A stretch of DNA of 21,226 nt from Candidatus Competibacteraceae bacterium (lineage in GTDB: Bacteria > Pseudomonadota > Gammaproteobacteria > Competibacterales > Competibacteraceae). Below the pieces are notes generated by a model, which was not told the origin of the DNA, made no database searches, and worked only from the letters and a program-made list of their open reading frames with translations. Position numbers and translations under genes: made by a program. Of this stretch, positions 14,967 to 21,226 are shown piece by piece; within the stretch, counting starts at the first letter, position 1, and every line of letters starts with the position of its first letter. The stretch lies in assembly GCA_020445045.1 (NCBI GenBank), contig JAGRHI010000045.1, positions 1 to 21,226 of the forward strand. Direction: 5' to 3'.

Positions 14967-16988
14967 TTACCGTCCGTCGCTCAAGCGCGCTTGCAATGCC
15001 CGGTATTCGGGACTTTGAGGGTCCCACTGGCCTAGATCGTCCGCCACCCGCTTGGCCAGTGTCTCTTGGCCCTGATCCAGAAAGGCCAGCGCCGCTGCCT
15101 GCATGATCGTGGTCTGTTCCCGCCGGAACGTCTCGACCCGCCCGTCGCGATCCAATGCTTTCGCGTCTTCCAGCGCCCGCCGCGCCGCCGGAATCTCTCG
15201 CGCTTCCAGCAGTTTTTTGGCCACCGTCAACTGGAGATCGAGCTGCCGTTGGCGGGTCACATCTTCTGGGTCCGGAGGCGGTGTGGCAGGGGTAGGCGGT
15301 TCCGCTGGCAAGGCGATCTTCAGTTCTTGAGCGCCCACAGCCAAAGTATGCCACTTTCGATAGGGTTGATAGCCGGGGGCGCTGACTTCAAGGTCGTAAT
15401 TGCCCGGTGGCAATTCAATGCCGTCCCGATACACCGGGCCGATATTCATAATTCGGACCTGCGCGCTGGGCGGCTCGGTCTTGACCGTCAGATAAGTGCG
15501 CGGCTCCACAATGGGTGGGGTCGCGACCACCGGGGCCGATTCGGCGGCCGACGGCGTCGCTGCAACCGGTTGTGGTTCGACGACCGGCTGTGGTTCGACG
15601 ACCGGCTGTGGTTCGACGACCGGCTGTGGTTCGACGACCGGCTGTGGTTCGACGACTAGCGGTGATTCGGCGATTGGCGGCGATTCGGCGACCGGCGGCG
15701 CCGCAACCGGCGGCGATTCGACGACCGGCGGCGTCATGATCACTGGCGGTTCTGGCGATTCCAACGCAGTTCTCAATCCGAACCACCACCCGCCCCATGC
15801 CACCAGCCCGATCACTGGGACGACCACTGCCGCGACCCGCCAGTTCGGCTTGGCCGGCCGTTCCGGGGCTGTCATGGGCAAGATCGGCGCTTCTGGCTGG
15901 GGCTCGTCGGGCGGCGGTTCGGGCGGCGGTGTCGGGCGCGGCTTGTCGTCTTCCGCCAGCACGGTTTCCAGGTGCTGCTTGAACGCCGTGATCGATTGCA
16001 GCCGCTGTTCCGGTTCCACCGCCAGCGCCCGGAGCAGCGCGGCGTCCAGCGCTGGCGGCAGGTCGGGGACAAAGTGTCGGGCCGGTTTGAGCGCGTCCGG
16101 TTGTTGCAGTAGCGTCGCCTGTTTCCGGTCCAGCGCTGACGGCAGCCGATGCGCGGTTAGCATGAAGTACAGCGTCGCCGCCACGGCGTAGACGTCGGTC
16201 CACGATCCCTGCCGGTTTAACTGGCCTTGCAGGTATTGTTCGTAGGGGGCAAAGCCTTCGGAAAAGATCAACAGGCTGCGGGTGTGGGTGCCGGTCACCT
16301 GACGGGCCGAGCCGAAATCCAGCAGAATCAATTCGTCATCACGGGTCAGATACAGGTTGCCCGGTTTGATGTCCCGGTGCATGAAGCCGGCTTGATGCAC
16401 TTTCTCCAAGCCGTCCAGCACCGGCAGCATCAACTCGACCGCCCGTCGCCACGGCAACTGAACCCCCAGTTGTCCTGTTCGGGACGGTTTTAGATGCCGC
16501 GCCAAGTCCTCGCCTTCGTAGTAGTCCATGACCAGATAAGCGGTGTCGTTCATCTCGAAGAAGTTCACCACCCGCACCAGATGCGGATGCCGTAACTGCG
16601 CGATCGTTTGCGCTTCCTGTAGGAAGGTGCGCAGTCCGTAGTGGAACAATTCTTCGTGGTCGCGGCTGTTGAGTACCACCGTCTTGCGGTCGATGGAACG
16701 CCCAACAAATTCACTCGGGTAGTATTCCTTGATCGCGACCTTCATTTTCAGGGTGACGTCGAAGCCGCGATAGGTGATCCCGAATCCGCCCTGTCCCAGC
16801 TTTTCTCCGATCACATAACCCTTGAGTTGCGTCCCGACCGGCAGCAGCGCCGCGGATCGCCCCTCGGCATTGGCCCGGTAATGACAGATCGGACACACCC
16901 CGGCCGCGTCCCATTCGCGCGGGTGAAAACACCCCGGACAGGTGACCTCGATTGGCTGGACGCGGGTTTCTTCCGATGACGCGGTCAT
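14967..16988 (-). CDS. Transmembrane Ser/Thr protein kinase with PEGA domain
   Basis: A 673-residue Hanks-type kinase. The N-terminal zinc ribbon (CPGC 17-20, CPIC 32-35) precedes a kinase domain with Gly-rich loop GQGGFGITY (66-73), lysine K87, HRDIKPGN (204-211) and DFG (224-226), all intact. One membrane helix is at about 384-404. The extracytoplasmic part contains a Pro-rich tandem repeat (about 446-474), a PEGA domain (about 498-560; TVKTEPPSAQVRIMN...PPGNYDLEVSAPGYQPYRK) and a helical tail. It is thus a likely sensor kinase with an envelope-facing region. It is first of a two-gene unit with the FGE-like protein, whose location outside the cytoplasm fits interaction with this ectodomain. 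The start is the first ATG; the Shine-Dalgarno sequence is weak. Confidence 0.92.
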   Translation of the reverse strand: MTASSEETRVQPIEVTCPGCFHPREWDAAGVCPICHYRANAEGRSAALLPVGTQLKGYVIGEKLGQGGFGITYRGFDVTLKMKVAIKEYYPSEFVGRSIDRKTVVLNSRDHEELFHYGLRTFLQEAQTIAQLRHPHLVRVVNFFEMNDTAYLVMDYYEGEDLARHLKPSRTGQLGVQLPWRRAVELMLPVLDGLEKVHQAGFMHRDIKPGNLYLTRDDELILLDFGSARQVTGTHTRSLLIFSEGFAPYEQYLQGQLNRQGSWTDVYAVAATLYFMLTAHRLPSALDRKQATLLQQPDALKPARHFVPDLPPALDAALLRALAVEPEQRLQSITAFKQHLETVLAEDDKPRPTPPPEPPPDEPQPEAPILPMTAPERPAKPNWRVAAVVVPVIGLVAWGGWWFGLRTALESPEPPVIMTPPVVESPPVAAPPVAESPPIAESPLVVEPQPVVEPQPVVEPQPVVEPQPVVEPQPVAATPSAAESAPVVATPPIVEPRTYLTVKTEPPSAQVRIMNIGPVYRDGIELPPGNYDLEVSAPGYQPYRKWHTLAVGAQELKIALPAEPPTPATPPPDPEDVTRQRQLDLQLTVAKKLLEAREIPAARRALEDAKALDRDGRVETFRREQTTIMQAAALAFLDQGQETLAKRVADDLGQWDPQSPEYRALQARLSDGR
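15571..15660. repeat. 18-bp tandem repeat inside the kinase gene
   Basis: Five consecutive copies of an 18-base unit (TGTGGTTCGACGACCGGC on the + strand), the first four identical and the fifth with two changes. It encodes a V-V-E-P-Q-P unit in the extracytoplasmic linker, followed at the DNA level by degenerate relatives. Expansion or contraction stays in frame and would change linker length. Confidence 0.95.
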
Positions 16989-17228
16989 GCAAAACCATCT
17001 CCCTCGGCAAATACGGTTGTACGATTATTGCGTCAGGGGAGTAGGATAGCGCCGTTTTCCAGGACGTTCGATGCGGTCTTTTCCTTTCGTTGCCAGGCGA
17101 CGACGACCCGCAACTCGGGAACCGGAAACATCGAACCCCCGAGCACCGGCGCATCGCGCCCACCGCGTTGACCGAATCCGGTACACCAGCGATACTGCAC
17201 CGACCCCGCCGCTCGATCCGATCCGGCC

Positions 17229-18257
17229 ATGTCCGTTCCGCATCCTCACGATGTCTTCGTACGCGATTTCCTCGCCGATCTCGACCAGGCGCGGGCCTTC
17301 TTTCGCCTGCTCCTGCCGCCCGCTTTCCAAACCGAATTCGACCTCGACACGCTCGCCGCCGAACCGACCAGCCTGATCGACGAAACCCTCAACGAACTGC
17401 AATCCGACCTGCTGTTCTCGCTAACCACCCGTTCCGGCGAACCGCGTCAGTTGTACCTGCTGTTCGAGCACAAGTCGTACCTGGACCCAGGGCTGCTCGC
17501 CCAACTGCTCGGCTATCTGGGCCGCCTGTACGGCAAGCAACGCCAGCGGGCACCGATCCTGCCGCTGGTGATCTACCACGGCATGGCACGCTTTACGCTC
17601 CTCCGCCGCTTCGGCGACGAGTTCGCCCTGACCACCGCGCAACAGGAACTGTTACGTCCCTATCTACCGGACTTCGGCTATCTGCTTTACGATCTGGGAG
17701 ACTGGCAACCAACCGCCGAACCGCCGCTGGCGATTCGAGTATTCCTCGAAGCCTTGCGCGGCGCCGCCAGTGGCGACCTCGAACGCACTCGGCGCCTGCT
17801 GGAACTCGCGGCGCGCCTGTTCGGGGAACGCAACGGCGCCCGCATCGTCCATGCCTTACTGACCTATCTGTTTAACGTGACTCCACTGCCGCCCGACACC
17901 GTGCGCGGCCTGCTGTCCCATCCCCGATCCGAACTGGAGAACGCCATGCTCACCGCCGCTCAGCAACTTTATGAACGTGGCCATCGTGAAGGCAAGATCG
18001 AAGGCAAGATCGAAGGCAAGATCGAAGGCAAGATCGAAGGCAAGATCGAAGGTGAAGTCAAGCTGTTGAGACAACTGCTGGAACATAAATTCGGTCCACT
18101 ACCCAAACGGATTGAGCGCCTCGTGGCCAGCGCCGACGAAGCGGCCTTGCGGACTTGGAGCCTGCGGCTGCTGACCGCCACCACTCTCGACGAGGTGTTC
18201 CCCAAGACACCTCGGCGTCGCCCGCCCACCGAATGCCGCAGCCCAAAAACCCCTTGA
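17229..18257 (+). CDS. Rpn/YhgA-like PD-(D/E)XK nuclease
   Basis: A 342-residue member of the Rpn family of recombination-promoting nucleases, formerly annotated as transposase-like (YhgA-like). The N-terminal PHDVFVRDFLADLDQARAFF signature is typical. The active-site pattern includes D60 (QSDLLFSL) and E80-H-K82 (LYLLFEHKS), the D...E-x-K core. A predicted helical tail contains five GKIE repeats (residues 255-274), followed by a C-terminal charged/hydrophobic helix. The start ATG lies without an obvious ribosome binding site, so the N-terminal boundary is not certain. Rpn proteins cut DNA and are linked to genome plasticity and, more recently, to phage defence; that role here is inferred. 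No partner gene is adjacent. Confidence 0.88.
   Translation: MSVPHPHDVFVRDFLADLDQARAFFRLLLPPAFQTEFDLDTLAAEPTSLIDETLNELQSDLLFSLTTRSGEPRQLYLLFEHKSYLDPGLLAQLLGYLGRLYGKQRQRAPILPLVIYHGMARFTLLRRFGDEFALTTAQQELLRPYLPDFGYLLYDLGDWQPTAEPPLAIRVFLEALRGAASGDLERTRRLLELAARLFGERNGARIVHALLTYLFNVTPLPPDTVRGLLSHPRSELENAMLTAAQQLYERGHREGKIEGKIEGKIEGKIEGKIEGEVKLLRQLLEHKFGPLPKRIERLVASADEAALRTWSLRLLTATTLDEVFPKTPRRRPPTECRSPKTP
17991..18050. repeat. 12-bp tandem repeat inside the Rpn gene
   Basis: Five perfect copies of GGCAAGATCGAA, encoding GKIE, with a diverged sixth unit (GGTGAAGTCAAG). The unit is a multiple of three, so changes in copy number would lengthen or shorten the helical segment without a frameshift. This is a slippage-prone site. 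Confidence 0.96.
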
Positions 18258-18445
18258 TCGCCGCCGCCTCGCAGTGTGGGAGCCCGCTCGAAAAGCACAA
18301 TCGCCGTCCGCCGCAAATCCGCCGACACAGGCCCGATTTCTCAACAAGCCTCACCATGACTCCCTCCCAACGAGAGCGCCGAAGGGAGGAATCCGCCCGT
18401 CGCGGACACCGACACACTCCTTGCCTAGCGCCCCCCCAACGGCGA

Positions 18446-18454
18446 TGCTATAGT
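18446..18454 (+). promoter_or_regulatory. Possible extended -10 promoter before miaB
   Basis: TGCTATAGT matches an extended -10 element (TGnTATAAT with one change) and lies 33 bases before the miaB ATG, giving a short leader. No good -35 is seen at the standard distance. The 229-base gap between the Rpn gene and miaB otherwise holds nothing recognisable. Confidence 0.4.
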
Positions 18455-18486
18455 TCCCCGCCGATGTTATTGTTCAAAAATTACCG

Positions 18487-19851
18487 ATGACGCGCAAACT
18501 TTACATCAAGACCCACGGCTGTCAGATGAATGAGTACGACTCCGCCAAAATGGCGGATGTCCTGCGCGTGGCCCACGGTCTGGAACGCACCGACGACCCC
18601 GACCAGGCCGACGTGCTGCTGCTCAATACCTGTTCCATCCGCGAAAAAGCCCAGGAAAAAGTGTTCTCGCAACTGGGCCAATGGAAAGCCCACAAATCCC
18701 GCCGCCCCGACGCGGTGATCGGCGTCGGCGGCTGCGTCGCTAGCCAGGAGGGCGAAGCGCTGCGCGCGCGGGCGCCGCAGGTGGATCTGGTGTTCGGTCC
18801 GCAAACTTTGCACCGGCTGCCGGACATGCTGTCGGCCGTGTGGGCCAACCGGCAACCCGTGGTCGATATCTCTTTCCCGGAAATCGAAAAATTCGACCGG
18901 CTACCGGAACCGCGCGCCGAAGGACCGACCGCCTTTGTCTCGATCATGGAGGGGTGCGGTAAATACTGCACCTTCTGTGTCGTCCCCTATACGCGCGGCG
19001 AGGAAGTCAGCCGGCCGTTCGACGCCGTGCTGACCGAAGTGGCGGCGCTGGCGGCGCAGGGCGTGCGTGAAATCACCCTGCTCGGCCAGAACGTCAACGC
19101 CTACGCCGGGCCGACCGACGATGGCGAAACCGCCGATCTAGCGCTGCTGATCGAACATGTTGCCGCCATTGACGGCATCGACCGCATTCGTTACACCACC
19201 TCCCACCCAGTGGAATTCTCCGATCGGCTGATCGAGACCTACAGCCGCGTTCCGCAACTGGTCAGTCACCTGCACCTGCCGGTGCAAAGCGGTTCCGACC
19301 GCATCCTGGCGTTGATGAAGCGCGGCCACACCGTGCTGGAATACAAGGCCAAAATCCGCAAGCTGCGCGCCGCGCGCCCAGGCATCAGCGTATCCTCGGA
19401 TTTCATCGTCGGCTTCCCTGGCGAAACCGAGCGGGATTTCGAGGCAACCATGGCGCTGATCGACGACATCGGCTTCGATCACAGTTTCAGCTTCCTCTAC
19501 AGCCCCCGGCCTGGCACCCCCGCCGCCAATCTGGCCGACCCCACGCCGTCAGCGGCCAAGAAAGAACGGTTGGCGCGGCTGCAAGCGCGCATCGAGGATG
19601 GCGCGCGCGCCATCAGCCAGGGGATGATCGGCACCGTCCAGCGGGTGCTGGTGGACCGGCCCTCGCGCAAGGACGGCCGGCAACTGTCGGGCCGCACCGA
19701 GAACAATCGTGTGGTCAACTTCGACGGTCCGCCCGGACTGATCGGCCGTTTCGCCGATCTCGCCATTACCGAGGCGCTGCCCAATTCCCTGCGCGGCCGG
19801 CTGCTGGCCTGTCCAGAACCGCCAGCCGCCACCCTCAGACCAGCCAGCTAG
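18487..19851 (+). CDS. miaB: tRNA-2-methylthio-N6-dimethylallyladenosine synthase
   Basis: Radical SAM methylthiotransferase that adds the 2-methylthio group to i6A37 of tRNAs reading codons starting with U. The 454 residues include the N-terminal UPF0004 domain with three iron-sulfur cysteines (C12, C49, C83), the radical SAM cluster motif CGKYCTFC (C157, C161, C164), and a C-terminal TRAM domain (about 370-440; RVLVDRPSRKDGRQLSGRTENN). KLYIKTHGCQMNEYDS and LPVQSGSDRIL are hallmarks. The start is the ATG at the conserved N-terminus; the Shine-Dalgarno sequence is weak. It heads the miaB-ybeZ-ybeY group, a conserved gammaproteobacterial order. Confidence 0.97.
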   Translation: MTRKLYIKTHGCQMNEYDSAKMADVLRVAHGLERTDDPDQADVLLLNTCSIREKAQEKVFSQLGQWKAHKSRRPDAVIGVGGCVASQEGEALRARAPQVDLVFGPQTLHRLPDMLSAVWANRQPVVDISFPEIEKFDRLPEPRAEGPTAFVSIMEGCGKYCTFCVVPYTRGEEVSRPFDAVLTEVAALAAQGVREITLLGQNVNAYAGPTDDGETADLALLIEHVAAIDGIDRIRYTTSHPVEFSDRLIETYSRVPQLVSHLHLPVQSGSDRILALMKRGHTVLEYKAKIRKLRAARPGISVSSDFIVGFPGETERDFEATMALIDDIGFDHSFSFLYSPRPGTPAANLADPTPSAAKKERLARLQARIEDGARAISQGMIGTVQRVLVDRPSRKDGRQLSGRTENNRVVNFDGPPGLIGRFADLAITEALPNSLRGRLLACPEPPAATLRPAS

Positions 19852-19874
19852 CGGATATCCGAGCCACCCGCGCC

Positions 19875-20858
19875 TTGAACCTAAACGCTGCTCCCCAGTT
19901 TCGGGATTTATTGCTGGAACCCGCCGACAACGCGCGGCTGGCCAATCTGTGCGGACATCTGGACGAGCACCTGCGCCAGATCGAACGCCGGCTAGGTGTG
20001 GAAATCAACAACCGTGGCCATCAGTGCCGGGTGATCGGCGAACCGGCGGCGGTCGCGGTCGCGGTCACGGTGCTGGAAACGCTGTACCGAAACACCCTCG
20101 ACGAGACGCTGACCCCAGCCAGCGTGCATCTCACCCTCCAGGAGGCCGGCACCGACGCCCTGGTCGATGAACTGGAGCCGGACACCGACGAAGTGCTGAT
20201 CCGCACCCGGCGCGGCCTGATCCGTGGCCGCGGTCCCAACCAACAGCGCTACCTGTGGAGCATCAAGCACCACGATCTGAATTTCGGGGTCGGTCCGGCT
20301 GGCACCGGCAAAACCTATCTGGCGGTGGCCTGCGCCGTGGATGCCCTGGAATCCAGCACGGTGCGGCGGCTGGTCCTGGTGCGGCCGGCGGTGGAAGCCG
20401 GCGAGCGGCTGGGTTTTCTGCCCGGCGACATGGCGCAGAAAATCGACCCCTATCTGCGGCCACTCTACGACGCCCTGTACGAAATGCTGGGTTTCGAGCG
20501 GGTGAGCAAACTGATCGAACGCGGCGTCATCGAAGTCGCGCCGCTGGCGTTCATGCGCGGCAGAACCCTGAACGATTCCTTCATCATCCTCGACGAGGCG
20601 CAGAACACCACCGTGGAACAGATGAAAATGTTCCTGACCCGGATCGGTTTCGGCTCCACGGCGGTGGTCACCGGCGACATCACTCAGGTCGATCTACCAC
20701 GCAACGTCCAATCCGGCCTGCGGCAGGTGTTGCAGGTCCTGAAAGACGAGGAAAGCATCGGCATGACCTTCTTCAATGCCCGCGACGTGGTGCGACATCC
20801 CCTGGTGCAGCGCATCGTCAACGCCTACGCCCGTTACGAACAGGACAATCCTTCATGA
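19875..20858 (+). CDS. ybeZ: PhoH-family ATPase YbeZ
   Basis: A 327-residue PhoH-like P-loop ATPase, thought to work with YbeY in rRNA maturation and ribosome quality control. The N-terminal region (about 1-100) is a KH-like segment; the PhoH domain has GPAGTGKT at 140-147 and the Walker B-type FIILDEAQN near 235. LVRPAVEAGERLGFLPGDMAQKIDPYLRPLYDAL is fully conserved in the family. The start appears to be TTG at 19875, since no suitable ATG exists before residue 180 or so. It lies 23 bases after miaB and overlaps ybeY by four bases (ATGA). Confidence 0.93.
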   Translation: MNLNAAPQFRDLLLEPADNARLANLCGHLDEHLRQIERRLGVEINNRGHQCRVIGEPAAVAVAVTVLETLYRNTLDETLTPASVHLTLQEAGTDALVDELEPDTDEVLIRTRRGLIRGRGPNQQRYLWSIKHHDLNFGVGPAGTGKTYLAVACAVDALESSTVRRLVLVRPAVEAGERLGFLPGDMAQKIDPYLRPLYDALYEMLGFERVSKLIERGVIEVAPLAFMRGRTLNDSFIILDEAQNTTVEQMKMFLTRIGFGSTAVVTGDITQVDLPRNVQSGLRQVLQVLKDEESIGMTFFNARDVVRHPLVQRIVNAYARYEQDNPS

Positions 20859-21226
20859 CACTGGAACTGGACTTGCAGATCGCCCTGGACATGCCGGGAT
20901 TGCCGGATGAGAGCGAGTTCCGCCGCTGGGCCGAAGCGGCGCTCGCCGGCGCGGGTTATCGGCGCGATGCCGAACTGACCGTCCGCGTGGTCAACGAAGC
21001 CGAAAGCACGGCGCTCAATGAAACCTACCGCCACAAACAGGGGCCGACCAACGTGCTGTCCTTCCCGTTCGAGGCGCCGCCAGGCGTCGAAAGTGCCTTG
21101 CTGGGCGATGTCGTGATCTGCGCCTCGGTGGTACTACGCGAGGCGTTCAGTCAGTAAAAACCTGCCGAGGCGCACTGGGCACACCTGGTCGCGCATGGCG
21201 TTTTGCACCTGCTGGGATATGATGAT
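20855..21226 (+). pseudogene. ybeY: ybeY endoribonuclease, interrupted by in-frame TAA and cut by the window end
   Basis: Homologue of the YbeY endoribonuclease needed for 16S rRNA 3' processing. Residues 1-100 match the family, including NETYRHKQGPTNVLSFPFE (with the conserved R59) and GDVVICASVV. Codon 101 is TAA (21155-21157), and the same frame then continues without shift as KPAEAHWAHLVAHGVLHLL-GYDD, the zinc-binding HGxLHLxGYD region, until the window ends. The stop thus falls exactly where E. coli has Gly before KPLEAHWAH. The truncated product would lack all catalytic histidines. It is a nonsense mutation, an assembly or sequencing error, or unusual recoding; since TAA ends several other genes here, recoding is least likely. 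Confidence 0.85.

Noticed and set aside
17090..17875. A 261-codon frame overlapping the Rpn gene
   Set aside because: It is Arg/Pro/Ala-rich with no family motif; the overlapping frame at 17229 contains the Rpn signature and the GKIE repeats.
18360..18400. CTCCCT/AGGGAG inverted repeat after the Rpn gene as a terminator
   Set aside because: The loop is long (about 17 bases) and no U-tract follows.

Overview
This GC-rich window comes from the chromosome of a gammaproteobacterium. The evidence is a yajR-type transporter next to ssb, a close SohB homologue, and the core order miaB-ybeZ(phoH)-ybeY. An environmental lineage such as the Competibacter/Contendobacter group would fit, but that placement is a guess from gene style and not a demonstrated assignment. 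Most junctions between genes are short; no stretch over 300 bases lacks a gene. No tRNA, rRNA, CRISPR array or prophage was seen.

Layout. (1) 1-2567: a catalase cut off at its 5' end by the window edge, then a cyclopropane fatty acid synthase; both are envelope/oxidative stress functions. (2) 2664-5793: a tightly packed minus-strand iron operon in the order ferritin-like gene, feoA, feoB, and a small FeoB-associated Cys-rich membrane protein. A near-perfect Fur-type inverted repeat sits in its promoter. (3) 5911-8916: a YajR-type MFS transporter, ssb and the convergent sohB. (4) 9027-13565: an accessory block with an AAA-ATPase/PD-(D/E)XK protein, a MazE/AbrB-PIN toxin-antitoxin pair bracketed by two copies of a palindromic repeat, a complete IS982-family element with target duplication, and a second toxin-antitoxin pair (RHH-DUF433 fusion plus DUF5615). 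(5) 13730-16988: a minus-strand two-gene unit of a transmembrane Ser/Thr kinase and an exported protein with a formylglycine-generating-enzyme fold that lacks the catalytic cysteines. (6) 17229-18257: an Rpn/YhgA-like nuclease with a 12-bp tandem repeat. (7) 18487-21226: miaB, the PhoH-like ATPase gene ybeZ, and ybeY, whose frame is interrupted by an in-frame TAA just before the catalytic zinc motif.

The best leads are the interrupted ybeY, the Fur-linked iron storage plus uptake operon, the kinase plus degenerate FGE pair, and the repeat-flanked toxin-antitoxin cassette. No single clearly new defence system is evident. The accessory block looks like a hotspot of small selfish and nuclease modules.
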